The translations under genes and the position numbers were made by a program. Positions 10,229-19,897 of a stretch of DNA of 64,000 nt are shown in pieces. Each line of letters begins with the position of its first letter. Positions within the stretch are counted from its first letter, which is position 1. The notes under the pieces were generated by a model. It saw only the letters and a list, made by a program, of their open reading frames with translations. It was not told the DNA's origin and searched no databases. The stretch comes from a bacterium (GTDB lineage Bacteria > SZUA-182 > DTGQ01), in contig JBFLZW010000018.1 of the NCBI GenBank assembly GCA_040755755.1, forward strand, positions 1 through 64,000. Reading direction: 5' to 3'.

Positions 10229-10362
10229 CGGCCACCCATTCTGGCCAGGGCTTCCTGGCCATTACCTGCTTCGATTACCTGGTAGCCTTCCTCAGTAAGG
10301 GTGAAACGAACCATTTGTCTTATACTTGAGGAATCGTCTACGGTCATAATGGTTTTTGGCAT
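10219..10362 (-). pseudogene. Truncated cheY copy
   Basis: The duplicated first 45 codons of cheY (VDDSSS retained), then two junction codons (Leu, Pro) and TGA at 10219-10221. It lacks the phospho-acceptor Asp52 and all later strands. The frame does not join that of the downstream MCP fragment. The start overlaps the STAS copy 2 stop as in the intact pair. Confidence 0.85.
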
Positions 10363-10691
10363 TATTTTCCCCCTCCCTCCCAGAGACATCCTTCCAGGTA
10401 ACCCTCCGGAGACTGGAAGGTGAGCCCCGCCAGTTTGACTGCCTGCAAGAATGCAGGAGAGGGGTTTTCCAGTGAAAGTTTCCTGCCCTGGTGGATGGCG
10501 GTTTGATGCGCGGTAAATAAAAGCTGGAGCCCCGAAGTATCGATCTTGGTGACTCCGTGCAGGTCAATGGATAGAGTTGTTTGTGCGGCCAGATACGAAA
10601 GCAGCGTCTCCTTTAACACGACGGCATCATTGATGGTTATTTCCCCTTCTAAATTGAGGCGGTTGCCTTGCTGGGATTGGCTTTTAATCAT
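10362..10691 (-). CDS. STAS-domain protein (copy 2)
   Basis: Identical at protein level to the STAS protein at 9562-9891, with the same [10 protein letters not shown] switch segment. It directly follows the full-length MCP with an 8-bp overlap and is followed by the truncated cheY. If the duplication is real, the cell carries two identical copies in one operon, which would raise STAS dosage relative to CheY. If the duplication is an assembly error, this entry and the copy at 9562 are the same gene. Confidence 0.85.
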   Translation of the reverse strand: MIKSQSQQGNRLNLEGEITINDAVVLKETLLSYLAAQTTLSIDLHGVTKIDTSGLQLLFTAHQTAIHQGRKLSLENPSPAFLQAVKLAGLTFQSPEGYLEGCLWEGGGK

Positions 10692-12858
10692 AGATATCTT
10701 TTCCCTCCGTACCCGACATCAGTAATTTTCTCTGTGTCTCTGTGGTTTCCTTTGTTTTTAAAGGCAAGGAATGCAGCAGCCGGCGGCCAGCCAGGCTGCC
10801 GCTGCTCCCTGCCGCCTCGATCAGGCGGGCAGGCTTCCGGTCCCCGGTCAAGCCCCTGAAGCCCCGCATGGTCATGTCTCTCCCATTTCCCCCCACAATG
10901 CCCATTAATATGGCGGCCATATGAGTAAGCTCTTCGGCCTGAGCGGAGAGCTCTTCGCCTGCTGAAGCCGACTGCTCTGCATTGGCGGTGTTCTGCTGCA
11001 TCACCTTCTCGATCTGGTTCATGGCAAGAGTTACCTGCTCGATGCCCTGCGCCTGAGCATCACTGGCTGTTGAAACATCGCCGACCAGTTGACTGACTTT
11101 CTGGATCGCATCACTGACCTGGTTCAGTGCTTCTCCAACCTCTCTCGAGGCTGCAACACCATTCTGCGTGTTTTCCCGTGATTCATCGATGAGGACGGCG
11201 GTATTTTGGGCAGCTTCGGCACAGCGTTGAGCGAGGCTTCGCACCTCTTCGGCTACAACCGCAAAGCCCCTGCCTGCATCACCGGCATGTGCTGCCTCGA
11301 CTGCGGCATTCAGGGCCAAAAGGTTTGTCTGAAAGGCGATTTCATTGATAGTTTTAATGATCTTATCGGTTTCGTCTGAAGAATCCTTGATTTTCAGGAT
11401 AGCTTCGGACATTCTGCCCATGACTTCCCTGCTTCTTTCAGCAGCTTCGCGGGCCTGGTTTGACATCGTGGTGGCCTGCCTGGCATAATCAGCGTTCTGC
11501 CTGGTCATGGAGGATACTTCTTCAAGGCTGCTTGAAATTTCTTCGAGACTGGCGGCCTGTTCATTCGCACCTTCGGCCATTACCTGGCTTGCCTGAGCAA
11601 CCTGGCTGGAAGCTGAGGATGTCTGCTCGGCATTGCCGGTCAATTGCTCGATCACCTGGGTAAGCTTGCCAGCCAGCCCGCGGGCGACAAGAATCCAGAT
11701 CAGGACCGTTCCCAGGAAAGCGAGAGCGACAACCAGGATCACCAGTCCCTTGCTGCGGCGGCCTATGGCCTCAACCTTTTTCCGCGACTCGAGGATTTCA
11801 TCCTCGGTCGCTCCCGCACCGATGATCCAATCCCACGGCTTGAAATACATGATTCTGGCTATCTTCCAGCCAGCCGCTGAATCGCCCGGATCTTTCCATA
11901 AATAACGGTGCTCGGCAATCTGATCCGGTGAGAGGGCAAGGGCTTTGGCACAGATCTCCTGAACCATGAGGTTATTATTCTCATCCCTGACTTCCCAGAT
12001 ATTTTCGCCATCACGCAGGCCGTCTTGAGAAACGAGGTAATTCCCCTGAGAGTCGAGAACATAGACATAGCCTGTCCGTCCGATTTTCAGCTTTTTAATC
12101 TCCTGTTTTAATCCGGCAATGACCCGCTCCTCCGGAATACCGACATAGAGAACACCGATGACGTTGCGGGAGGAATCGAAAATCGGCTCATAGGCGGTAA
12201 TATACCAGGCATTGACCACAAAAGCCCGGCCCTGAAAGGATCTTCCCTGAAGGATGGAGTCAATAACCGGATTCGGCTTTCCATCTGGATTGGTGCGCGG
12301 AATGTAGGTGCCGATGGCCCGAGTCCCATCCGCTTTCTGAACATTGGTGCAGACACGAAGCATATCTCCGGTTTCGTTCATCCGCTGAAAGATGGTGCAG
12401 GTGATATCCAGCATTCTTTTGACTTCATCAACCACGAGTGAAGGAGTATGAACATCGGTATTCTGACCAAGCCAGACATCTCCCAGCTTCATTTTCGGCA
12501 GATCCACCCTGATCGCTTCCTGAGTATATTGATTTACCGCATTCCAGGAAGCGGTTTCATCCGGTGAAAAATTGACTTGCCCGGCATTGTCAAGGATGCG
12601 GCGGGCTACATTCAGGAAGGAGTTCATCATCTGTTGAGAAGTTTGCTCCTGATTTATACACATGCCATAAACACCGCGCACCACCGGGTCAAGCCCTGAA
12701 AGTGCCAATTTCAGACATTCTTCCGATGAGGTTTTATTCATCATCCGATTCTGGCGAAGAACAACCGTCAGAATGACCAGCAGGGGGATAACCGAAAGCA
12801 GCAAACCAATGGTCAGCAGTTTTGTCTGAAGCTTCATGTGTCCGAACATCATCACCAT
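10684..12858 (-). CDS. Methyl-accepting chemotaxis protein with Cache sensor
   Basis: A chemoreceptor of up to 724 residues. TM1 is at about 14-34, followed by a large periplasmic Cache_3/Cache_2-type sensor ([51 protein letters not shown]), TM2 at about 375-395, and a signalling domain with the tip segment [20 protein letters not shown]. No cytoplasmic PAS is seen. GGAGGT abuts the first ATG at 12858, so translation more likely begins at the ATG at 12852 or 12849 (spacing 6-9). It is the first gene of the chemotaxis operon. Cache domains bind small organic ligands; the ligand here is unknown. Confidence 0.92.
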   Translation of the reverse strand: MVMMFGHMKLQTKLLTIGLLLSVIPLLVILTVVLRQNRMMNKTSSEECLKLALSGLDPVVRGVYGMCINQEQTSQQMMNSFLNVARRILDNAGQVNFSPDETASWNAVNQYTQEAIRVDLPKMKLGDVWLGQNTDVHTPSLVVDEVKRMLDITCTIFQRMNETGDMLRVCTNVQKADGTRAIGTYIPRTNPDGKPNPVIDSILQGRSFQGRAFVVNAWYITAYEPIFDSSRNVIGVLYVGIPEERVIAGLKQEIKKLKIGRTGYVYVLDSQGNYLVSQDGLRDGENIWEVRDENNNLMVQEICAKALALSPDQIAEHRYLWKDPGDSAAGWKIARIMYFKPWDWIIGAGATEDEILESRKKVEAIGRRSKGLVILVVALAFLGTVLIWILVARGLAGKLTQVIEQLTGNAEQTSSASSQVAQASQVMAEGANEQAASLEEISSSLEEVSSMTRQNADYARQATTMSNQAREAAERSREVMGRMSEAILKIKDSSDETDKIIKTINEIAFQTNLLALNAAVEAAHAGDAGRGFAVVAEEVRSLAQRCAEAAQNTAVLIDESRENTQNGVAASREVGEALNQVSDAIQKVSQLVGDVSTASDAQAQGIEQVTLAMNQIEKVMQQNTANAEQSASAGEELSAQAEELTHMAAILMGIVGGNGRDMTMRGFRGLTGDRKPARLIEAAGSSGSLAGRRLLHSLPLKTKETTETQRKLLMSGTEGKDIYD

Positions 12859-13094
12859 ACCTCCATTTCACCGAACAGTTCTTGCGTGCGAAGACTATAT
12901 GCCGGGGAGATCGAGAAGTGAGTGTGTATATGCTGAGCATGGTGCGTGAAAGGCCACTCTATTCTTTGTTTTGTTATCGTCAGGGAACTTGAGAAAAATC
13001 GGTACGCTCAGTGCCAGGCCATAGTGGGGTGGAGTGAGCTCAAGCCGGGAGGGGCAATTAGTAATTCATTCTCTCTTGTGCCGATGCATGGTGT

Positions 13095-13808
13095 ATGAAA
13101 CTTACTTCACTATTCGGGAGATGTCTGGTAAGTACGGAATTAAAATCCCGGACAGCCGAAGAGTCGATTTCAGAAGTCGTTGATTATCTCTCCGAATCCA
13201 GAAAGATCAGGAACAAGGACGAAATCCTGAACAAGCTTCTGGAGCGGGAAAGAATGCAATCCACTGCCCTGGGAGGAGGAGTGGCCATCCCCCATGCCCG
13301 GATCGACGGTCTGAGGGAGCCGCTTGCTTTTGTCGGCATCTCCCAGCCGGGGACAGAATTTGCAGCGCATGATGGAGCAGAGCCCGTCCATCTTGTCATT
13401 TTCTTTATCACTCCCCTGGCGGAAAGTGAGACCCATTTAAAAATCCTTTCTCAAATCAGCAGCATGGTTCAAAACAGGAGCCTGGTAAATGCGATCATCA
13501 ACTCCGGCACCAGGGAGGGATTATGTCATGTGTTAGGGCTCGATGAAATGGAGAGGCAGGGGTTCATCAACCTGACCAGAGAGGAGATTTTCCGGGAGCT
13601 TGAGACCACGGAACAAGGATTACATGGTGGCCATCTTCGGCCCGGAAGAGCTGCGAAAATGGGTGGCCCGGCGATTGAGCAACCGACGGAAAGCGGGATA
13701 ATAACCCGCATTGGGCACTGCCGCCCGTGGGAAAAAGGGATAAATTTGTTTATTGACATAAAGGATGAATCTTGTAGAATATTTATATATCAGGGGCAGC
13801 AAGGGTAG
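13095..13808 (+). CDS. PTS EIIA (fructose-type) domain protein, possible frameshift
   Basis: Residues 1-150 form an EIIA domain of the fructose/nitrogen-regulatory type with the phospho-His motif GGGVAIPHAR. Such proteins accept phosphate from HPr/NPr and often regulate rather than transport. After residue ~175 the reading frame turns into a sequence of unlikely composition. In the +1 frame, 13610-13701 encodes a more natural end beginning DYMVAIFGPEEL and ending RRKAG with TAA at 13699-13701. A sigma-70 promoter for the next operon lies inside the last 60 bases of the long frame, which also argues that the true gene ends near 13701. No clear ribosome site precedes the ATG. A frameshift (or sequencing error) near 13600 is likely but not proven. 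Confidence 0.75.
   Translation: MKLTSLFGRCLVSTELKSRTAEESISEVVDYLSESRKIRNKDEILNKLLERERMQSTALGGGVAIPHARIDGLREPLAFVGISQPGTEFAAHDGAEPVHLVIFFITPLAESETHLKILSQISSMVQNRSLVNAIINSGTREGLCHVLGLDEMERQGFINLTREEIFRELETTEQGLHGGHLRPGRAAKMGGPAIEQPTESGIITRIGHCRPWEKGINLFIDIKDESCRIFIYQGQQG
13753..13780 (+). promoter_or_regulatory. Sigma-70 promoter of vapBC
   Basis: TTGACA at 13753-13758, a 16-base spacer, and TAGAAT at 13775-13780, about 75 bases before the antitoxin ATG. Confidence 0.55.
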
Positions 13809-13858
13809 TGATGCCTGGTTATCCTCGTTATTTTTTCTTAAAAATTGAGGCAGCGAAC

Positions 13859-14119
13859 ATGGGACACACATTGATATTAGAGCTACCGGAAGACTTATAT
13901 GAACCTCTATCAAAAAAGGCACAACAGGCAGGGTTGACTCCTGAAGAACTGGCTCTCAGGTGCTTAGTTACCCTCATTCTTGATGCCGCCAACGATCCAG
14001 TTGAGAGCTTTATCGGATCATTCAGCAGCAATATTTCAGATTGGGCGGATCAACATGACAAATATATAAGTGAGACTTTAACAGAACAGATGTGCAGCAA
14101 AGAAGAAAAAGGCAACTGA
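13859..14119 (+). CDS. VapB-like antitoxin
   Basis: An 86-residue small acidic protein placed immediately before a PIN-domain toxin. The N-terminal part (LILELPEDLYEPLSKKAQ, then GLTPEELALRCL) has the look of a ribbon-helix-helix type DNA-binding segment; the C-terminal ~40 residues would wrap the toxin. The ATG at 13859 is preceded by GAGG at good spacing; an in-frame ATG at 13808 has no better site. The stop is one base before the toxin start. Antitoxin role is inferred from family organisation; I did not match a named subfamily. Confidence 0.75.
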   Translation: MGHTLILELPEDLYEPLSKKAQQAGLTPEELALRCLVTLILDAANDPVESFIGSFSSNISDWADQHDKYISETLTEQMCSKEEKGN

Positions 14120-14120
14120 C

Positions 14121-14540
14121 ATGTCAGACCTTTTTGCCGATACCTCCGGATGGGGTCATTTAATTGACCAGACTCAATGTTACCACCCACTGGCTGCAAC
14201 CACATATCGAATGGCCCGTCAGCAAGGGCGGAAGGTTATAACTGCTAACTACATCATTGCTGAATTGGCGACGCTGTTGAACCGTCCACTCCATGTTCCC
14301 CGCTCCTTAATGATTGCATTTATCGAAGGACTGAAGGCCTCACCATATGTTGAAATTGTGAATGTGGACTCTTCTCTTGATGAGGAGGCATGGCAACTCC
14401 TTAAAAGTGTTCGAGATAAGGAGTGGAGTCTTGTTGATTGTGCAAGTTTTGTGATCATGAAACACCGTGGTATTTTGGAAGCCTTGACATCCGATCATCA
14501 CTTTGATCAAGCTGGCTTCATTCGCTTGCTGAAATCATAA
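14121..14540 (+). CDS. VapC PIN-domain toxin
   Basis: A 139-residue PIN ribonuclease. The acidic active-site positions are present: D7 in LFADTSGWG, E48 in YIIAELATLL, D106 in WSLVDCASFVIM and D125 in ALTSDHHF. VapC toxins cleave tRNA or rRNA and are held inactive by the partner antitoxin. The start codon follows the antitoxin stop after one base, so the pair is translationally coupled. The frame is intact, in contrast to the broken VapC at 59841-60241. The gene's AT-rich codon use differs from the GC-richer cobS/rho genes nearby, which fits horizontal acquisition. Confidence 0.88.
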   Translation: MSDLFADTSGWGHLIDQTQCYHPLAATTYRMARQQGRKVITANYIIAELATLLNRPLHVPRSLMIAFIEGLKASPYVEIVNVDSSLDEEAWQLLKSVRDKEWSLVDCASFVIMKHRGILEALTSDHHFDQAGFIRLLKS

Positions 14541-14588
14541 ATGTTTGGTTAAGTAAAGTCAAATTATCATATAAGGGGTTATTGGAAT

Positions 14589-15683
14589 ATGGAAAAGAAG
14601 CTTTCAGGCCCGCCGTTTGTTCTCTGTATTGTCATAGTGGCTGCATTCATCATGATCCTGTACTTAAGCCTGCACGATGTCGAGGCATTTACCCTGATCA
14701 CTGCCCAGGAGGCATATACCATGCTGAGCACCGGCGAGGCGGACCTGCTCGATGTCAGAACCCTGGAGGAATACACCTTCGTGGGAAGCCCTGCCCTTGA
14801 GGCCGGAGGTGAGCCCCCTGGTTATCTCATACCCTGGAAGCTGTTTGGCGGCCTCGATGACAATGGTCAGGTAATCTACAAAGACAATCCTGATTTTGAT
14901 GCCCTGGTCGAGCAAACCTTCGGCAGCAACAAAGATCGTGCCCTGATTGTCATGTGCGCGGTCGGGATCCGAAGCACCGCGGCTGCCAGACGCCTTGAGC
15001 AGAGGGGGTTTACCAGAGTTTACGAAATTGACAATAAGCTCAGGGAATTGACTGCCAATCCCGGTGGCCACGGAGGATTTCAGGGGGCAAACTATTTAGG
15101 TGAATCCGGTGCATATAACGGCTACCGGGGCTATCCGGGAAGGCTTCCTGCCGGTCCCGGCCCGGCTTCAATCAAAGTGGCCATAGCGAGCGACCTGATC
15201 GAACACGAAAACGATTCCGTGTCCTGGATGGATACCGGACTTCCGGTAACCCAAAAGATCGATCCCAAAAAGATCCCGAAGCTGAAAAAGACCGAGCCCG
15301 GCCATGAAAGCTCTGCTTCAGGGTCTGGAAACGCTTCCTCTTCTATCTCCTGCCCGGCATCTGCTTACCCGAACGGACAATCCATTGCATCCTCGCTGCC
15401 GCTGTTTGGCGGTTCACCATTTCAAGCCCTCTCGTATTCATCGGCGCAATTTCCTTCATTCCAATCTCTTTCCTGGTACCAATCTCCTTCAGTGAAATCT
15501 GACTTTTCAGGAACCGGCTATCTCCCAACCACCTCTCAACCGGACCAGAGCCGGACGGATCAATCGCTTTTCCAGAACCCGTTTCAGAATTCACCATACC
15601 AAGCCTATCTGGGGCAGTCACAATACCAGCAGCCTGTCTTCCTGGACTTGTCTTCCTTTTATCCAGTACCGAAAAGGTACTGA
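14589..15683 (+). CDS. Membrane-anchored rhodanese-domain protein
   Basis: A 364-residue protein with an N-terminal signal/anchor helix (about 8-28), then a single rhodanese domain at about 35-155 (ITAQEAYTML, DVRTLEEY, and the active-site loop VMCAVGIRSTAAARRL with the catalytic Cys). The typical CxxGxR loop is thus present. The remaining 200 residues are low-complexity: Gly/Tyr-rich near 170-190, then Ser/Gln/Phe/Pro-rich to the end. Rhodaneses carry persulfide sulfur; an exported one may act on periplasmic sulfur. AAGGGG lies 10 bases before the ATG. It is followed by two small hairpins and a foldback repeat. Confidence 0.85.
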   Translation: MEKKLSGPPFVLCIVIVAAFIMILYLSLHDVEAFTLITAQEAYTMLSTGEADLLDVRTLEEYTFVGSPALEAGGEPPGYLIPWKLFGGLDDNGQVIYKDNPDFDALVEQTFGSNKDRALIVMCAVGIRSTAAARRLEQRGFTRVYEIDNKLRELTANPGGHGGFQGANYLGESGAYNGYRGYPGRLPAGPGPASIKVAIASDLIEHENDSVSWMDTGLPVTQKIDPKKIPKLKKTEPGHESSASGSGNASSSISCPASAYPNGQSIASSLPLFGGSPFQALSYSSAQFPSFQSLSWYQSPSVKSDFSGTGYLPTTSQPDQSRTDQSLFQNPFQNSPYQAYLGQSQYQQPVFLDLSSFYPVPKRY

Positions 15684-15702
15684 GGGGAGGAGTGCTGGTA
15701 AA

Positions 15703-15719
15703 GTTGCCCGGCGGGCAAC
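15703..15719 (+). terminator. Hairpin after rhodanese gene
   Basis: A perfect 7-bp stem GTTGCCC/GGGCAAC with a GGC loop, 20 bases after the stop codon, followed by TCGTATTATAC. Another 7-bp hairpin with a GAAAA loop covers the last codons of the gene. There is only a weak U-tract, so terminator activity is uncertain. Confidence 0.4.
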
Positions 15720-15730
15720 TCGTATTATAC

Positions 15731-15867
15731 TATAAACGGCTTAGAACTGAACTTTTCCAGAGGAGCCAGGAGTCAGGAGTCAGAATTCAGAAGAAGGTAT
15801 TGGCTCCTGGCTCCTGACTTCTGACTTCTGACTTGTGGCTCCTGGCTCCTGGCTTCTGACTCCTGAG
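15731..15867. repeat. Heptad foldback repeat with conserved leader
   Basis: The leader TATAAACGGCTTAGAACTGA and onward to CAGAGGAG (15731-15765) is followed by 7-base units (GGAGCCA, GGAGTCA) and then by their inverse complements (GGCTCCT, GACTTCT), so the array folds on itself. The same leader and array occur at 28633-28730. It ends about 40 bases before the cobS ribosome site. Confidence 0.8.
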
Positions 15868-15915
15868 CAAAAAATTCAATATTCACCCGTTCGCAGTATA
15901 AAATGGAAGGGATTC

Positions 15916-16674
15916 ATGAAAGGCTTTCTGGTAGCAGTCCAGTTTTTGACCAGAATACGGATACAACAAGACCTTTATCCTGAGGCGAAAACTCTGGGCA
16001 GGTCCACCCAGTGGTTTCCTGTGGTCGGTTTCCTGATCGGCCTTGCTCTGTGGGGCTGTCAAAAGCTGCTGGGTATCCTCTTCCCGCCAGTGACCGGGGA
16101 TGTTGTGCTCATTCTGGCCCTTGCGGTCATTTCCGGAGGGATCCATGTCGATGGCTTTTGCGATGCTGTGGAAGGGCTCTATGCGGGCAGAAGCAGGGAG
16201 GAGATTTTGCGCATCATGCGCGATCCGCAGATCGGCAGTATCGGCGCTCTGGCCCTTTTCTCTCTCCTGGCCCTGAAGATCGCTTTTCTGGCCTCCCTGC
16301 CCAACTCGATAAAAGGAAATATCCTGCTGATCATGCCCATGCTGGGCAGATGGATCATAGTCTTTCTGGCTGCCACGGGAAATTATGCCAGGACCGACGG
16401 GGGGCTTGGGGAAGCATTTTTTGCCAATACCTCGCTGAGGCAGTTCTTCCAGGCTTCGGTTCTCCCGGTGGCTGTCATTCTCCTGCTCTTCCCCCTGTGG
16501 GGGCTTTTCCTTCTCGGCCTTCTCCTGGCTCTCAACTACGGGCTGTCCCTGTGGATAAGGTCCAGAATTGGCGGGTTGACAGGGGATATCCTGGGGGCAC
16601 TCAACGAGGTTACGGAACTCACGGTGCTTCTTCTGGCCGCAGTTGCCGGCAACCTTGGGCTGATATCACGCTGA
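15916..16674 (+). CDS. cobS: CobS adenosylcobinamide-GDP ribazoletransferase
   Basis: Integral membrane enzyme of 252 residues that joins adenosylcobinamide-GDP to alpha-ribazole (or its phosphate) in the last step of cobalamin assembly. Family landmarks are the N-terminal AVQFLTRIR, the conserved GGIHVDGFCDAVEGLYAG segment, RIMRDPQIGSIGALAL, and a final set of hydrophobic helices. At least five membrane segments are visible. The ATG at 15916 is preceded by GGAAGG at 5-6 bases; the frame is open further upstream, but only into the heptad repeat. It is followed by cobC, giving a two-gene nucleotide-loop module. Confidence 0.94.
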   Translation: MKGFLVAVQFLTRIRIQQDLYPEAKTLGRSTQWFPVVGFLIGLALWGCQKLLGILFPPVTGDVVLILALAVISGGIHVDGFCDAVEGLYAGRSREEILRIMRDPQIGSIGALALFSLLALKIAFLASLPNSIKGNILLIMPMLGRWIIVFLAATGNYARTDGGLGEAFFANTSLRQFFQASVLPVAVILLLFPLWGLFLLGLLLALNYGLSLWIRSRIGGLTGDILGALNEVTELTVLLLAAVAGNLGLISR

Positions 16675-16693
16675 AGAGGGAGAAACTGTCTTT

Positions 16694-16710
16694 ACTGGCC
16701 ACTGGCCACT
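16694..16710. repeat. Short TGGCCAC array before cobC
   Basis: ACTGGCCACTGGCCACT lies five bases before the AAGGAGG ribosome site of the cobC leader. It is the same 7-base unit as at 9120, 42790 and 49843. Confidence 0.6.
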
Positions 16711-16747
16711 ATACAAGGAGGTTGCCTATCATCATGAGAGTATCGGC

Positions 16748-17359
16748 ATGAGGACCATCTTCCTGGTCCGCCATCCAGAAATTACTGACCATGCATCTCG
16801 CCGGTTTTACGGCTGGAGTGATATCGGCCTCAGTCATCGCGGCATCTGCCAGACGAGGATGCTGATCGAGAGGCTTGCCGGAGAGGATATCCGGTCCATT
16901 TATTCCAGTGACCTTTACCGGGCTCACTACCCTGCATCCTTAGTGGCCCGGAGCCTGAATGTCAGCCATATCAGCTCAGGCTCTTTCCGTGAAATCCATT
17001 TTGGCGACTGGGAGGGACTCACTTACGAAGAAATGGAAAAAACAGCGCCTGAGCTTTGCCGCACATGGCTGACCCTGGCCGATGACTTTCGCTTTCCCGG
17101 AGGCGAATCGATCGGAGAGTTTCACCGCCGCATCCGGCAGTGCTATGATGCTGCCGCAGGTTCATCGGTCCAGGGAAATCTGGCCATCATTACTCACGGA
17201 GGGGTAATCCGTACACTTCTGTGCTGGATACTCGGCATCGATATCAGCAGAATGTGGGAAATTCACCTTGATTTTGGATCTGTCAGCAGTATCCGCTTCG
17301 ATGACGGCGCAGCACCTCCTCAGGTTATGGCTGTCAATGACGTGGATTACCTGCGCTGA
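16748..17359 (+). CDS. cobC: CobC-type histidine phosphatase (alpha-ribazole phosphatase)
   Basis: A 203-residue histidine phosphatase. The phospho-His motif reads FLVRHPEIT instead of the usual RHG(E/Q)T, so a Pro replaces the Gly. The other landmarks are intact: YGWSDIGLSHRG, IYSSDLYRA, EIHFGDWEGLTYEEM, FPGGES and ITHGGVIRTLL with the second catalytic His. The neighbour cobS supports alpha-ribazole-5'-phosphate as substrate. AAGGAGG at 16715 serves a five-codon leader (ATG 16734) whose TGA overlaps this ATG, so translation is probably coupled. No better in-frame start lies upstream. Confidence 0.88.
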   Translation: MRTIFLVRHPEITDHASRRFYGWSDIGLSHRGICQTRMLIERLAGEDIRSIYSSDLYRAHYPASLVARSLNVSHISSGSFREIHFGDWEGLTYEEMEKTAPELCRTWLTLADDFRFPGGESIGEFHRRIRQCYDAAAGSSVQGNLAIITHGGVIRTLLCWILGIDISRMWEIHLDFGSVSSIRFDDGAAPPQVMAVNDVDYLR

Positions 17360-17396
17360 TTTTCTCACCTTCCGGGAAACAGACCGCGCTCCGTCC

Positions 17397-17416
17397 CCGT
17401 AGCGGCGCAGCTACGG
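17397..17416. terminator. Hairpin between convergent cobC and rho
   Basis: CCGTAGC and GCTACGG form a perfect 7-bp stem with a six-base loop, followed by CCCCCCTCTTCT on the plus strand. It is well placed to end either gene but lacks a true U-tract. Confidence 0.4.
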
Positions 17417-17452
17417 CCCCCCTCTTCTGCCCTGTGAACGGTCCTCTTTGCC

Positions 17453-18718
<1,266 letters not shown>

Positions 18719-19061
18719 TATTGCATCCCTTTCCTCGAAATGATGGAAATCTGGACATCGCCTAAGCTTATCAGAACAAAGCGATGACCGTCAGGAAGGT
18801 AAGATTTTGCGCTGACAACTGCGAGCAAAAACTCTTGTGGATATTTGACAAATTTCCCCCGACGATCCGGTATGATTGGTTGATGGTGTAATTTAACTCA
18901 TATTTTCCGATAAGTCAAGGAGATAACCAGCCCTTACTCATCTTTTTGCCGGGACTTCGGGAAAAAACTGGATATGCAACTATCTCAAAAACATGGTATC
19001 ATACAATGACAGGGTAAAATTGAGGCAGGAGTATCTCTCATACCAAGAGGAGCAGTCAGGA

Positions 19062-19634
19062 ATGAAGGAAAATACCGCTCAATTTCGCGTCTATGAAGAG
19101 CTTAACGATTTTTTGCCGCTCTGCAGAAGAAAGGTCTGGTTTGAACATCGTTTCAATGGATATCCCCCGATAAAGGATATCATTGTATCCCTTGGCATAC
19201 CACCCGCCCAGGTGGATCTGATTCTGATCAATGGCGAATCGGCCGATTTTTCCCATCAGGTTCAGGACGGCGACCGGATTTCCGTCTTTCCTGTTTTTGA
19301 GTCTCTTGATATCTCGACCGTGAGCCGACTGCGGCCAAAGCCGTTGCGAGATCTCAAGTTTATCCTGGACGGCGGGCTCGGACACATAGCCGAGTACCTG
19401 AGAAGGTGTGGCTTTGATGTAGTGCATCAGCATGACTGTAGCGAGGAATTCATTATCAGGACCGCCGGGAGCAGCAGCCGTATTGTCCTGACCAGAAACA
19501 AAGAACTTCTTCGGAAGGGAAAAATCACCCGTGGCTATCTGATCAGAGGAGCAAAGCCGGGCGAACAGATACAAGAGATTGTGCTTCGCTTTAACCTGTT
19601 ACCGGAAGGGACCGTAAGAACTCCCTACCGGTGA
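19062..19634 (+). CDS. Mut7-C family protein, truncated before the zinc ribbon
   Basis: A 190-residue protein. The N-terminal half is the ubiquitin-like domain found fused to Mut7-C (VWFEHRFNGYPPIKDIIVSLG, VDLILINGES, ISVFPVFE). The second half is the Mut7-C PIN-like domain (FILDGGLGHIAEYLRR, FDVVHQHD, RIVLTRNKELL). The family normally continues with RCxxCN and CpxCG zinc-ribbon motifs; here the frame ends after RFNLLPEG with no cysteines. ATG at 19062 is chosen over 18993 because a purine-rich site lies upstream. Its 3' end overlaps the convergent excisionase-like gene by 10 bp, which may be where the end was lost. The function of the family (possibly RNA-processing nuclease) is not established. 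Confidence 0.8.
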   Translation: MKENTAQFRVYEELNDFLPLCRRKVWFEHRFNGYPPIKDIIVSLGIPPAQVDLILINGESADFSHQVQDGDRISVFPVFESLDISTVSRLRPKPLRDLKFILDGGLGHIAEYLRRCGFDVVHQHDCSEEFIIRTAGSSSRIVLTRNKELLRKGKITRGYLIRGAKPGEQIQEIVLRFNLLPEGTVRTPYR

Positions 19635-19810
19635 GGTACCTCTCCATCTCCTCGCAAAAATTTTTCCAATTCTGACCTCAAAAACCGGTAACCACGGCCA
19701 ACTTTCCTGGCCTTCAATTCCCCTTCCCGTATCATTTTAAATATCGTGGTTAAGCTGGTTTGCAGGTATTGGGCTGCCTGTTTGGTTGTAAGTACTTTAT
19801 CTTCATCCAT
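19625..19810 (-). CDS. Excisionase-family helix-turn-helix protein
   Basis: A 61-residue single-domain winged-helix protein of the HTH_17/excisionase type: LTTKQAAQYLQTSLTTIFKMI, then the basic wing KARKVGRGYRFLRSELEKFL. Such proteins direct excision of mobile elements or serve as small regulators (MerR-like). No integrase lies nearby, so regulation is the more likely role. It sits at the edge of an AT-rich gap facing the sensor kinase at 20167, with its own promoter. Confidence 0.85.
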   Translation of the reverse strand: MDEDKVLTTKQAAQYLQTSLTTIFKMIREGELKARKVGRGYRFLRSELEKFLRGDGEVPHR

Positions 19811-19868
19811 ATTTTAGTCTTAGTTAATTTAATGTTCCTATTAAGTATCTTTATTTAAATATATTATA

Positions 19869-19897
19869 ATTCTAAATTATTTCTAATATTAAGTCAA
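19869..19897 (-). promoter_or_regulatory. Sigma-70 promoter of the excisionase-like gene
   Basis: On the minus strand: TTGACT, a 17-base AT-rich spacer, TAGAAT, about 60 bases before the ATG at 19810. A TATAAT directly follows. Confidence 0.5.

Larger units (their letters stand above)
9429..11028. repeat. Exact 800-bp tandem duplication
   Basis: Copy 1 spans 9429-10228 and copy 2 spans 10229-11028. Every stretch I compared is identical at an offset of exactly 800. The left flank differs (..CACA|CGGCC against ..CAAG|CGGCC), and after 11028 the sequence reads AGTTA where copy 2 begins CGGCC, so there is no junction microhomology. Each copy contains the first 45 codons of cheY, all of the STAS gene and the last ~115 codons of the MCP. 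It could be a very young duplication or an assembly error. Confidence 0.9.

Noticed and set aside
18846-18876. TTGACA and TATGAT before the Mut7-C gene as a promoter
   Set aside because: The spacer is about 20 bases, outside the normal range.
19620-19640. UGA ending the Mut7-C gene considered as a selenocysteine codon, since the family has a Cys nearby (RCxxCN)
   Set aside because: The frame beyond the UGA has no RCxxCN or CpxCG sequence and soon stops; no SECIS-like hairpin fits. It is a plain truncation.
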